Assembly: GCF_000063605.1 (NCBI RefSeq)
Contig: NC_009497.1
Coordinates: forward strand, 620,001 to 684,000
DNA from: Mycoplasmopsis agalactiae PG2
GTDB lineage: Bacteria > Bacillota_I > Bacilli_A > Mycoplasmatales > Metamycoplasmataceae
Direction of reading: 5' to 3'
DNA: 64,000 bases
Shown: piece by piece, positions 20,873-30,476 of the stretch
How positions within the stretch are numbered: the stretch's first letter is position 1
Layout: each line of letters starts with the position of its first letter
Translations under genes and position numbers: made by a program
Notes under the pieces: model-generated
What the model was told of the DNA's origin: nothing
Databases searched by the model: none
The model's input: only the letters and a program-made list of their open reading frames with translations

Positions 20873-21860
20873 ACTTACTATTATTTTTAGCAATTGTTTC
20901 CGCTACTTTTTCTCTTAAAGTGTGTAACCTTCCAGGAGTTTTATGATACGCATTATCTCCTAATTTTTCAATTAACACTTTTGCCTGTGGATCATCTGAT
21001 CTAACGCTTGTGTCAACTAAAGCAACATGTAAAATTCTGTCATGCAACTTGTATGCTGACGAATGAACGTTAATTATAGTATTTGAAGGAAATTCATCGT
21101 CAATAACTTGTTCATTAACTTTTTGATATTTAGGATCAAAAATCTCTCCTTCAATTGGTTTAAGTTCAACAAAATTATATTTTTTAAACATTTCATCAAA
21201 TTGTCAAGTAATCATTCTATAGCCCTTAGAAAAAGCTTTTAATTTTGGATCATCAAGTAATTCAGCCTGCATTTCTGAGCTTAAACTAGTTACTTTGTAT
21301 AAACTATAATAATTAACAAATTCTTCAAAAAACTTTTGCAATGCATATTGCTCAACTTCTTTTTTTAATTCATTAGGGATAACAACCGCTTTTGGGCCTT
21401 CTTTTTCTTTTTCTAATAAAATTTTTAGTAACTCATTTTGTTTAATAAGCTTTTCGTTCTCTACAAAAAGCGAAAGAATTCTTTCTTGTGCTTTTGCTAA
21501 TGGATCATCATTTATTTCTTCTTGGCTTTTGTTTTCGCCCTCACTTGTATCTAATGCTTTTTGTTTTGTTAACTCCTCATAGTTTTTTAAAGTAACTTCA
21601 AAAAAGAGTTTTTGATTTCTATATTTTTCATTAGGATGATTTTTAGGAATTTTTAATTGAAATTTGTAACTTGGCTCAATTTCATTGTGTAAAAACTTAT
21701 TATCAAAGTTTTGTAAAAAATTATTTTTTCCTAAAACTAATTCATGATCCTTTGTGCAAAAAGGCTCTATGAGCTCTTTTTTAGGAGAATATGCATCAAT
21801 ATCTACTATTAAAATGTCACCTTTATCAAAAGTTTTTTTAAATTCACTAGCTTTATTCAC
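20871..21860 (-). CDS. grpE: Nucleotide exchange factor GrpE
   Basis: 329 aa from GTG 21860. The hrcA stop forms part of TAAAGGAG, which sits 5 bases before this GTG, whereas the upstream ATGs overlap hrcA and lack a site. TGA is Trp in YRMITWQFDEMFKKYN. The acidic N-terminal half and long coiled coil precede the GrpE core (FFEEFVNYYSLYK, DDEFPSNTIINVHSSAYKLH, LREKVAETIAKNNSK). GrpE releases ADP from DnaK. It is longer than most GrpE (about 200 aa), because the N-terminal region is extended as in other mycoplasmas. Operon with hrcA. Confidence 0.8.
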
Positions 21861-21870
21861 ATTTTCTCCT

Positions 21871-22878
21871 TTATTCATCATATTCATTTATTAACTCTTC
21901 TAATATTTCTAAAGCGGAAATACCTTTAGCATAATTCATTCTGTTGGTACCAACTAATGAAATTTCTTTAATTTTGTTATTTTGTAACTTTTTGGCTATA
22001 AATGTGCTGTGGTCACTGCATATAGCTATTTTTATATTTCTATTTTGGTCTGATATTTCAGAATCAATTATTTCTCAAATAGATTCATTTTCAATCTTGT
22101 GCAATATTTTTAGTAAATCTTGTCTTGAAATTTCATCAGCTAAAATAATATTGTTTCTGCCATAAATATTATTTTTATTAACAAATGCAAAATGGAAAAC
22201 TTGATTTATGTACTCTTCTAATAATGTTTCATAATTTTTTATCGATTCAGATAGTATAGGTCATAATGCTTTAGCAGATGAAGCTAAATTAATTAATGAT
22301 GAATTTACAAGTCTTTGATTAAATACTTTAGTCGCAATTGCTAAGTCATTCATCGAGTACATTTCTTTATTGATGTTTATGTTATTAGTAGTTGTTTTGT
22401 TATACGAATCAGTTATTAATACTATTCCCTCTCTATCAGACAAGGGAACTAATTGCAAGTTTTTAAGTGTTGCATTTTCATTATTTTCAGTAGTAACTAA
22501 GGTTACCCCAATAGATTCAGTTATTATTTTTGCTGCTTCTTCAACTGTATTTTCTATTGACACTCTTCTTCGTGCAAAAATGTCTTTTATTCTTTCTTTA
22601 AAGGCATTTGTGTCAAAATTTACTAAATACATTGCATAGTACTCATATCCTTTAGCTGAAGGGACTCTCCCACTTGATGTATGCGTTTTTTCTAAAAATC
22701 CATACTTTTCCAAATCATTCATTAAGTATCTAACTTTAGCACTAGAAAAATTTAACTTAAAATTTTCTAATAATGCTTGTGAACTAACAGGCACACCGTC
22801 TTCAATAAACATTTCAACAGTGTATTTCAAAACTGTTTTTAAGTCTGCAGTTAAACCAAAATCATCTTTTTTAAGCAT
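21871..22878 (-). CDS. hrcA: Heat-inducible transcription repressor HrcA
   Basis: 335 aa, with TGA as Trp at two places, extending the frame to TAA at 21871. The N-terminal winged helix carries the HrcA signature (GVPVSSQALLENFKLNFSSA KVRYLMNDLE, then HTSSGRVPSAKGYEYYAMYL). HrcA binds CIRCE operators and represses chaperone genes. Two CIRCE-like elements lie upstream. The -10 box TATAAT at 22885-22890 would start the mRNA at or next to the ATG and there is no ribosome site, so a leaderless message is likely. Confidence 0.92.
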
Positions 22879-22897
22879 ATTATAATTATAAACTTTT

Positions 22898-22924
22898 TTA
22901 GCATATGAATAGCTAAAGTGCTAA
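22898..22924 (-). promoter_or_regulatory. CIRCE-like operator, proximal
   Basis: TTAGCACTT-N9-ATATGCTAA on the minus strand, against the consensus TTAGCACTC-N9-GAGTGCTAA. The spacing is exact and 14 of 18 positions match. It overlaps the -35 region of hrcA. Confidence 0.75.
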
Positions 22925-22946
22925 AAAAGTTGCTTAACGTAAAATG

Positions 22947-22957
22947 CTGTTTTATAG
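22947..22957 (-). repeat. CTATAAAACAG intergenic motif, copy 3
   Basis: Exact copy on the minus strand, between the two CIRCE-like elements upstream of hrcA. Confidence 0.6.
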
Positions 22958-22985
22958 GATTATTTGTCACTTGCATCTTAAAAGA

Positions 22986-23012
22986 TGTTCACTTTAATAA
23001 TTAGAGTGCTAA
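22986..23012 (-). promoter_or_regulatory. CIRCE-like operator, distal
   Basis: TTAGCACTC-N9-AAGTGAACA: a perfect left half and a degenerate right half at the right spacing. It abuts the rpmE terminator. Confidence 0.5.
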
Positions 23013-23037
23013 AAAAAGAACCTTGGCGGTTCTTTGT
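23011..23037 (-). terminator. Terminator after rpmE
   Basis: AAAGAACC/GGTTCTTT hairpin with tetraloop GCCA, then TTTT on the minus strand. Confidence 0.8.
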
Positions 23038-23047
23038 TAAGAGTTTA

Positions 23048-23260
23048 CTATTTTGCGCTCTTTTTAGCAAGTCTTTGGTTGAATTTGTCAATCATACCTG
23101 TTGCTTTTGTTTTTGCTCTGTCACCAGTATAAACAACGTGACATCCTGAACAAACATCGATTGAAATTGACTTTTTAGTTGTTCCAAATGTAAATTTTTT
23201 TGAACATGTTGAGCATGTTGCTTCAACAGTGTTGTATTGTGGATGTATATCTTTTTTCAT
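23048..23260 (-). CDS. rpmE: 50S ribosomal protein L31, zinc type
   Basis: 70 aa (MKKDIHPQYNTVEATCSTCS), with a CSTC and a CSGC pair that bind zinc, making this the type A, zinc-containing form. It bridges the two subunits. A ribosome site GGAG precedes the ATG, and a strong terminator follows. Confidence 0.96.
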   Translation of the reverse strand: MKKDIHPQYNTVEATCSTCSKKFTFGTTKKSISIDVCSGCHVVYTGDRAKTKATGMIDKFNQRLAKKSAK

Positions 23261-23281
23261 AATATAATCTCCTAATCTTAA

Positions 23282-23878
23282 CTATTTTGAATAGTGTTCG
23301 ATAACAAAGTTTTCTTTAACATTTGGATTTAATTCACTTCTGTTAGGAAGTCTGTCAACTTTAGCTTCAAAGTTTTTAACTGTTAATCAAGCAGCAGCAG
23401 GTTTTGATTCTAAAGCAGCTTTAACTTGATTATTGTTTTGTGTCTTGGCTTTAAGTGTAATAACATCACCTACAGATATGTGCATAGAAGGAATGTCAGC
23501 GTTTTTTCCATTAAGTTGGAAGTGTCCATGTGCTACTAATTGACGAGCTTGTCTTCTTGTTGTTGCAAATCCTGCTCTATAAACAACATTATCAAAACGA
23601 CTTTCTAAAAGTTGTAGTAAGTTTGTACCAGCAACACCTTTCATTTTGATAGCACGAGCGTAAATTTTTTGTAATTGTTTTTCGCTAATACCATAAATAA
23701 ATCTTACTTTTTGTTTTTCATATAGGTGCAATCCATAGTCAGAAAGTTTAACACGTTTATTACCATGTTGACCAGGTGCATAGGTACGTTTTTTACCTTT
23801 TGAAAATTCTTTTTCGTTTTCTAAAATTGAAATCCCGTAACGACGAGCTTTTTTGAAAACTGGTCCTAAATATCTCAT
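23282..23878 (-). CDS. rpsD: 30S ribosomal protein S4
   Basis: 198 aa, with a TGA Trp in [20 protein letters not shown], so the frame runs to TAG at 23282. The start [20 protein letters not shown] and the S4 RNA-binding domain ([35 protein letters not shown]) are clear. It nucleates 30S assembly and often autoregulates its synthesis. rpmE follows after 21 bases. Confidence 0.96.
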
Positions 23879-24108
23879 TTTTCCTCTTTCTGCATAAAAA
23901 CATCAAAAGGAGACAATTTCTCTATTCTTGATGATTTTTTAATGATTTCGGTTTACAGCTAACTTACTTTCAAATCAATAGAAAATATCATATAGTGAAT
24001 AAATAATTATCTGCTGTTAATTATGCAAAATAAATTTTATTATAAATTTGTAAAAATATAAGCAATTTTATAAGGCAAAATTGCGTAAACCACAAAACAC
24101 TAATAACA

Positions 24109-24119
24109 CTGTTTTATAG
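24109..24119 (-). repeat. CTATAAAACAG intergenic motif, copy 4
   Basis: Exact copy on the minus strand, followed by TGTTATTAGTG, upstream of rpsD in an otherwise featureless 283-base gap. Confidence 0.6.
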
Positions 24120-24161
24120 GCTTTTTTGTCAAATGGTTTTTTGAACTAATCTTTTTTAAAA

Positions 24162-25667
24162 TTAAGACTTTAATGACTTAATTACTTTGTTTATTCATAA
24201 AGCCATTTTGAAGTACTGAAATTTTCAGGAAACATTCTGCTTTAAATCTTCACTAAAAATATGATATTCAAAAACTATATTTTCCTTTTCAGAATCATAG
24301 TAAATTGATACAGAATTTTTGCTGTTATCAGAATAAAGCTTTAAAATTGCATAATTATTCTCGCATCAAGACTTAAATATGACTATTTTGTTAAATAGTT
24401 TGCTTTCTAAATATTTATTTTCAATAATTGAAACTAAATTATTTAAATTGGCAAATTCAATTTTTTTATATTTCTTAATAACATGTATACTGCCAAAATT
24501 TTCCTTGAGTGAGTTGTATTTGAATGACAGCAAATTGTTTCTATTTCTGTAAATGTTAAGCATTCAAACTAAACATATTAAAAAGTAGTAGTTATTATGA
24601 ATTTTTGAGTATCTTGGATTAGCATTGATTTTTTCAAATGAGTATGTAAATAAGCAGTTTTCGTCATTTAATAATTCTTCAATAGTATCTGAATTGTAGT
24701 AAAAATATCTCATTTTATATTGCTTGATTAATTCAATTATTTGGCTACTTGCATTTGGCGGAATAACAACAAATAATTTTTTAATGTTTACTTGATTAGA
24801 TCTTTTTAACTCTTCCACTAAAAAATCTAAGTAAAGCAAAACTACTTGATCAAGCGAAAGATTTTTAAGCTTATAATCAATTAAAAAATCAGTTGCTAAA
24901 TTAGAATAATTATCAATATAAATTATGCTTTGATAGTTTTTTAATTTTGGCAATAGGTTTTTAAATGTATCAAAAAATTTTCTGCTTTTGTTATTGCTTA
25001 TTTTACTTTTTTTAACCTTAAAACTGGTATCGTAATTACTAAATAATTGCGAACATAACAATAGTGAATAATCATTGTTTACTAAAACTAAGCTTCTTGA
25101 CTTATAACGAGGTCTTACATTAAAAAATGCTTTAAGAATCTCTTCTTTTGAAGCTTGTGCTGATATTAAATGGTCAACATTTAACAGCTCAGCTTCATAA
25201 TTAAGGTCATTATCAACTGATTCTAATTTTTTGTTACTACAAAAACTATCGTGCACTTTTTCTAAGATATCTTTTTTTACGTAAAACCTTGTTTTATAGT
25301 CATATATGACAATAGATATAAATTTTGAAGTTTTCGAAATTATAAATTTTACTACGTAATCAATTTTGTGCTTGTGGCATGCTATTTCATCAGTAGAAAA
25401 GTCTGTGCCAATATGAGAGTCGTATGAATAAACTTTGAAGTTTTTAACAGGTATATTTTTGATGTATTTGACTATTTTATAGTGCTTAAGGTCTCCTTGA
25501 AAAGACAATAAAATCTTTTGCTCACTGTTATTATCAAGTATTGAACAAATGTGTTCAAAAACTAAAGAACATGTTTGTTCACTTATTTGTTCTTTTGTTG
25601 TTGACTTTAAAATTAATGAGTTTCCTGTAATAGACATTAGGATTTTATTATTTAAATCACTGATCAT
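24162..25667 (-). CDS. Degenerate phosphohexomutase-like protein (possible pseudoenzyme)
   Basis: 501 aa, with several TGA Trp codons. There are no recognisable catalytic motifs, but the order of predicted strands and segments resembles phosphoglucomutase/phosphomannomutase: FISIVIYDYKTRFYVKKDIL where NGYKVY is expected, SIIYIDNYSNLATDFLIDYK where the metal loop DPDADR is expected, LKNLSLDQVVLLYLDFLV where TGNE..LLxxYL is expected, and YYNSDTIEELLNDENCLFTY SFEK where TLTG..FGYEES is expected. The catalytic Ser loop, Asp triad and sugar loop are all lost. The length is also family-like. Function unknown. It follows gyrA by 18 bases, probably in one operon. The resemblance is inferred by eye. 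Confidence 0.5.
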
Positions 25668-25685
25668 TAAGCATATCCTTAAAAA

Positions 25686-28445
25686 TTAATCAATATCAAT
25701 TTCTATAGTCTCTTCATTGATGTCGCCTTTATCTAAGAGAATTTCTTTAGTTTGATTTTTTATATCATCAATGAATTTTTCATCCTCAATAGTTTCATCT
25801 AAAGTTGAATCACTCTCTAACTTAACAATCTCAACTGCCTGAATTTGCTCTTTCTTCTTTAAGTTAATTAACTTAACACCTTTTGTTGCTCTACCGGTTT
25901 CATTTATATCCTTGATAGGTATTCTTATTGTAAGACCGCTTGTTGTGATCATTAGAATCTCATCATGCGGATTAACAAAACGAGCAAAAACCAAATTACC
26001 GGCCTTATCACTGTTTATGCCAATAACACCTTTTCCGCCTCTGTGTACTAATCTAAAAAGACTATGGTGGGTAATTTTACCAAAACCATTTTTGCCAATT
26101 GTTAAAATCAATTCACCTTCAGAACTTGATGATGCTGAAATACATGTCTCGTCTTCGGCTAAAGTAATTCCTTTTACACCTGTAGCAATTCTGCTTAAAG
26201 CTCTGAATTCATTTGAGTGAAACTTAACAATTCTTTGTTTGCTATTGGCTAATAAAATTAGTTCATCATCATCAATAATCGAAGCACGAATAAGCTCATC
26301 TTCCTCTTTGAGGTTGAATGCACGCTTACCGTTTATATTGATAATTTGAAACTCTGAAAGACTAGTTTTTTTAATTATTCCTAATTTTGTTGCAGTGAAT
26401 AAGTACTTGTCATCGCTGTATTCATCAACAGCAAGCATTGAGATGACTTTTTCGCCTTCATCAACTTTAAGTCTAGGAATTATGTTAATAAATGAAGTTC
26501 CTTTTGATTGTCTATTTAATTCAGGAATTTCATGAGCACGAATTCTATAAACTCGCCCATGGTTTGTGAAGATGAGTAAGTCTGTATGGGTTGTTGTTGT
26601 GATAATTGATGAAATATCATCATCATTATATGTTTTCATTGTTGTTATACCAACGCCACCACGTCTTTGAGTCTTGTACTCTTCTAAATCAATTCTCTTT
26701 ACATAGCCCTTTGTGCTAGTTGTTATAACAATATCTCTTTTGCTGATTAAATCTTCATCATTAATTGATGCACTAATATTTTTATCAATTACTGTTCTAC
26801 GCTCATCAGCATATTTGTTTTTGATTTCAGTTAATTCATCAATGATTAGCTCAATTAATAAGTCTCTGTTAGCTAAAATGTTGGTAATTCTTTCAATTTC
26901 AGCAGCTAAATTTTGCATTTCTTCAATCATGCTATCAACAGCTAGACCAGTTAGTCTACCTAAACGCATGTCAACAATAGCTTTTGTTTGTTTTTCACTT
27001 AAATCAAACCTTGTTGATAGATTACTTTGTGCATCTTGATCAGTTTTAGATGATTTAATTATTTTAATTACTTCATCTATATTTTCAACAGCAATTTTTA
27101 GCCCTTCTAAGATATGCATTCTATCTTTAGCTTTATTTAAATCAAATCTTAACCTTCTAGTAACAACATTTTCTTGGTGCTTTAAATAAACTTCTAAGGC
27201 ATACTTAATGTTTAATAATTTAGGCTCGCCATCAACTAATGCTACGAAATTAACATTGTAATTTGACTGAAGCGGAGTTTGCCTATAAAGCTTATTTAAT
27301 ATGATTTCTGGAACTTCACCCTTTTTAATATCAATGATTATTCTGATACCATTTCTGTTTGATTCATCACGTAAATCAGCTATACCTTCAATGGTTTTGT
27401 CTTTCATTAATTGAGCAATTTTCTCAATAATTAAAGTTTTCTTTATTTCATATGGTATTTCCGAAACAATAATTCTGCTTTTACCATTTTGCAAGTGTTC
27501 AATTTTAGCAATTGATCTTACTGAAATAGAGCCTTTACCAGTTTCATAGGCCTCTTTAATTCCTTTTGTGCCCATGATCATAGCGCCAGTTGGAAAGTCT
27601 GGCCCAGGAAGAAACTCCATAATTTCACTTATGCTAATTTCTGGATTTTTAGCTAAAGCTATTGTTGCATCAATAGTTTCAGCTAAATTATGTGGAGGAA
27701 TGCTTGTAGCCATACCAACAGCGATTCCTGAGCCACCAGAAACTAATAAATTTGGAAAACGCGAAGGAAGAACTGATGGCTCCTTTTCAGTTGCATCATA
27801 ATTATCGACAAAATCAACAGTGTCTTTTTTAATGCCTTCTAACATTAAAGCAGCAACTTTAGACATTCTAGCTTCTGTATAACGCATGGCAGCAGCTTGA
27901 TCGCCATCAATCGAACCAAAGTTACCATGGCTATCAATTAAAGGATATCTCATAGAAAAATCCTGAGCCATACGCACCATAGCTTCATAAACAGATGAAT
28001 CACCATGTGGGTGATATTTACCCAAAACGTCTCCGACAATTCTAGCGCTCTTACGATGTTGTGTACCACTTGTGATGCCTAATTCACTCATATCATAAAG
28101 TATTCTTCTATGAACAGGTTTTAATCCATCTCTAGCATCAGGCAAAGCACGAGAAACAATAACGCTCATTGCATAATCTAAAAACGAGACTTTCATCTCT
28201 TTTGAGATTTGCATTGGAATTATTCCGTCTTGCTCAGTTTCAACTAATTTTGGCTCAACTTTATATTCTGGCTTATTTTGTGGAATATCTTCTTCATCTT
28301 CATCATTATTTTTGTTGTCTTTTGGCTTTTTGAAGGCTATAAAAAGTTCATCTGAAGAATCATTTTCTTCATCATAAGTTTCTTCATTTAATTTGTCACT
28401 ATCATTGATTAATTTTTCTTTTTCATCATCATTTATTTTAGCCAT
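25686..28445 (-). CDS. gyrA: DNA gyrase subunit A
   Basis: 919 aa. After an acidic N-terminal extension of about 70 residues comes the conserved breakage-reunion domain ([20 protein letters not shown]) with catalytic Tyr189 in [11 protein letters not shown]. The quinolone region reads [17 protein letters not shown]: Ser150 equals E. coli Ser83, and Glu154 replaces Asp87, so no classic resistance change is visible. The GyrA box QRRGGVG, in the C-terminal wrapping domain, distinguishes it from ParC. It introduces negative supercoils with GyrB, which is not in the window. The ribosome site AAAGGAGAG is upstream. Confidence 0.96.
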   Translation of the reverse strand: MAKINDDEKEKLINDSDKLNEETYDEENDSSDELFIAFKKPKDNKNNDEDEEDIPQNKPEYKVEPKLVETEQDGIIPMQISKEMKVSFLDYAMSVIVSRALPDARDGLKPVHRRILYDMSELGITSGTQHRKSARIVGDVLGKYHPHGDSSVYEAMVRMAQDFSMRYPLIDSHGNFGSIDGDQAAAMRYTEARMSKVAALMLEGIKKDTVDFVDNYDATEKEPSVLPSRFPNLLVSGGSGIAVGMATSIPPHNLAETIDATIALAKNPEISISEIMEFLPGPDFPTGAMIMGTKGIKEAYETGKGSISVRSIAKIEHLQNGKSRIIVSEIPYEIKKTLIIEKIAQLMKDKTIEGIADLRDESNRNGIRIIIDIKKGEVPEIILNKLYRQTPLQSNYNVNFVALVDGEPKLLNIKYALEVYLKHQENVVTRRLRFDLNKAKDRMHILEGLKIAVENIDEVIKIIKSSKTDQDAQSNLSTRFDLSEKQTKAIVDMRLGRLTGLAVDSMIEEMQNLAAEIERITNILANRDLLIELIIDELTEIKNKYADERRTVIDKNISASINDEDLISKRDIVITTSTKGYVKRIDLEEYKTQRRGGVGITTMKTYNDDDISSIITTTTHTDLLIFTNHGRVYRIRAHEIPELNRQSKGTSFINIIPRLKVDEGEKVISMLAVDEYSDDKYLFTATKLGIIKKTSLSEFQIININGKRAFNLKEEDELIRASIIDDDELILLANSKQRIVKFHSNEFRALSRIATGVKGITLAEDETCISASSSSEGELILTIGKNGFGKITHHSLFRLVHRGGKGVIGINSDKAGNLVFARFVNPHDEILMITTSGLTIRIPIKDINETGRATKGVKLINLKKKEQIQAVEIVKLESDSTLDETIEDEKFIDDIKNQTKEILLDKGDINEETIEIDID

Positions 28446-28664
28446 AAGTAATTCTCTCCTTTATATTAAAAAAGGCGTAATATTATAAATATAATATTAA
28501 TTTTACCAAAAATAGCACTTTTTTGCATTATAAACTAAGCAAAATTTAGTGAGCTTATAATATTGATTTGTACTGTTACTAAAACATTTTGATTTTTAAG
28601 CATTTTTAAATTATTTGATTATATTTCGCTGAATAAATATTATTACATTTTTTGCTGTTTAATA

Positions 28665-28675
28665 CTATGAAACAG
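28665..28675 (+). repeat. CTATGAAACAG intergenic motif variant
   Basis: One-base variant of CTATAAAACAG, followed by GCTAATTAG, upstream of gyrA. Confidence 0.5.
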
Positions 28676-29107
28676 GCTAATTAGTATAAATTAACAATAA
28701 GAAATTTTGTATTCAATTTTTGAACTATTTTTTAGAATAAGTAAAAGATTTAACTTTTCTATATAAAACTTATATGTTGGTTTAATTTTACATTTATTTT
28801 TTAACATACTGCTGTATTTAGTATCAAAGTCATAAGTTAAGAATTGCATACTTCTTTCCTTTTCATTATAGTAAACAGGCGATTTATGAATCATTTAGTA
28901 AAGTGAACTTTTTAGGGAAAAAAACGGCTATTTTCCTAACTTTTTCTTGTGTTTTTACTCTTGAATATTTTGCACTGACAAGCGAAAAATAAATTTTTAT
29001 TGCAATTAGATTTAACCCATTTTTTTATGTTTAAATTTAAATTTTATAAAGGAATTTTTATTCTCATGATATTTGTGATGTTCTAAGCAAAAATTTAATA
29101 TTGCACT

Positions 29108-29142
29108 GGAGCAAAAAACACCAGCGGTTTGCTGATGCTTTT
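29108..29142 (-). terminator. Terminator of the hsdM1-hsdS1 operon
   Basis: On the minus strand GCATCAGC/GCTGGTG (one G-T pair) followed by TTTTTTG. The reverse direction also carries a T-run. Confidence 0.65.
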
Positions 29143-29246
29143 TTCTAGAGGCAAAAATACATAATAAACATTTATTTTCTATTGAATACAAAACCATTTT
29201 CCTAGCAATGTGTATTAATTGCCTATATTAGATTACATAATTTCTT

Positions 29247-30473
29247 CTATACAAACATTTTCTCTAGTAATGTGTTTTTGATATTTTTAAGACTGTTAAG
29301 CTTACGCTGATGAAGGGTGATTAGGGAGTCTAGATGAGAAAATAGATTAGCAATTTTGTTTTGTTCCTGTAAAACAGGCAGATTCAACAAATTATCTTCA
29401 AATTGCTTCAAATTAAGAGTATCTCTAACAGACTTATTAGAATTGTTGGCAACAATTTCATTGAAACATTCGCTTTTAAATCATAAATAAATCAAATCAG
29501 GATTACTATTAGCAGAAACCTTAAAAACTTCATAAATTGGGCTAACTAAGCCATTTATAGTGTTTTTAAACAATGCAATAGACCCCACATTGATTCTTGA
29601 AGGATTATAGGCAAACATGTCAAAAGAAATAATTAATGAATTTTTCTTGTCTGCATAAACGGCCTTGCCGCCATCATCGAAAAATTCTTTTTGATCCACA
29701 AATCCTTCTTTATTAGACACTGAATAGCCAATTAAAGCTAAATTTTTGTCATTTTTTTGCCTATAAGGCAATAAAATATCCCTTGCTTTCCACTGTTCTC
29801 AAGCGTTAGTAAATTCTTTAAATCTTATGCTTGGAAATTGAGATTTTTCATAACAAAACATCTTATCAAGCAGTCTATTTTTAAGATTTTTTAAGCTAGA
29901 AAGCTTACGCTGATGAAGGGTGATTAGGGAGTCTAGGTGAGAAAATAGGGATGATATTTTGGCTCTTTCAATGTCATAATTTGGTAAATTGACTTTTATT
30001 TTATCTAGATTAGAAAGAGTGATCATGGCAAAGGTTCCTATTGTTATCTTTCTATTTACTTCATTTTGAAAGTTTTTAGAAGACAATAGATAATAAATAA
30101 ATTCCACATCATATTTTTGTTTTGGTATTATTCCCAAAATTCCTTGCTTAGTTGCCGTTTTTATCTTATTTATAGCCACATTGCCAATTGTTGCCCCATT
30201 TGTAAAAATTATGCTGTTTTCTGGTACCAGTCATGCAGAAGAGTTGATTAATCCATTTTCAGTTATAAAATATTTACCATTTTCAATATATTTATTAACT
30301 GTGTCTTCAACCTTTATAAATGGTATCGTCCCGTTCTCATAATACTTTTTTATAGATGTAGAGGGAGTCCCTCCCTCAGATGCAAATTGGTAAATATTGG
30401 CAAACTTTTCCTGTTCTCAAGTGTTAGTAAATTCCTTGAATCTGATCTTAGGAAACAATAATTTTTCACTCAT
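29247..30473 (-). CDS. hsdS: Type I restriction specificity subunit S (two recognition domains)
   Basis: 408 aa from ATG 30473 (MSEKLLFPKIRFKEFTNTWE), four bases after the hsdM stop. Layout: recognition domain A (about residues 24-165, EGGTPSTSIKKYYENG), central helix repeat (HLDSLITLHQRKLSSLKNLK), the repeated joining segment FPSIRFKEFTNAWEQWK, recognition domain B (ARDILLPYRQKNDKNLALIG) and the C-terminal repeat HLDSLITLHQRKLNSLKNIK. With HsdM it sets the DNA sequence methylated. Its first 642 bases are repeated inverted in hsdS3. It is the expressed copy behind hsdM1. Confidence 0.92.
29787..30428 (-). repeat. hsdS inverted repeat, arm 1 (642 bp)
   Basis: Domain A plus central repeat of hsdS1, nearly identical in reverse orientation to 35187-35828. 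Differences seen include Val/Ala in AWLVPEN versus AWLAPEN and Tyr/Asp after MFC. It begins at ACTAAC[A/G]CTTGAGAACAG and ends at CTTGAGAACAGTGGAAA. Confidence 0.85.
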
Positions 30474-30476
30474 AAT

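Larger units (their letters stand above)
28446..29246. other. Intergenic region between gyrA and the hsd island
   Basis: No well-supported gene. The best small frame is 28691-28849 on the minus strand (52 aa, MQFLTYDFDTKYSSMLKNKC), preceded by AAAGGAAAG, but with no known match or domain. It contains the gyrA promoter region (AT-rich), one CTATGAAACAG motif and the terminator of the hsdM1-hsdS1 operon. Confidence 0.4.

Noticed and set aside
28691-29197. Two small minus-strand frames between gyrA and hsdS1
   Set aside because: No domain, no conservation visible, low-complexity AT-rich translation; only one has a fair ribosome site. Mentioned only in the intergenic entry.
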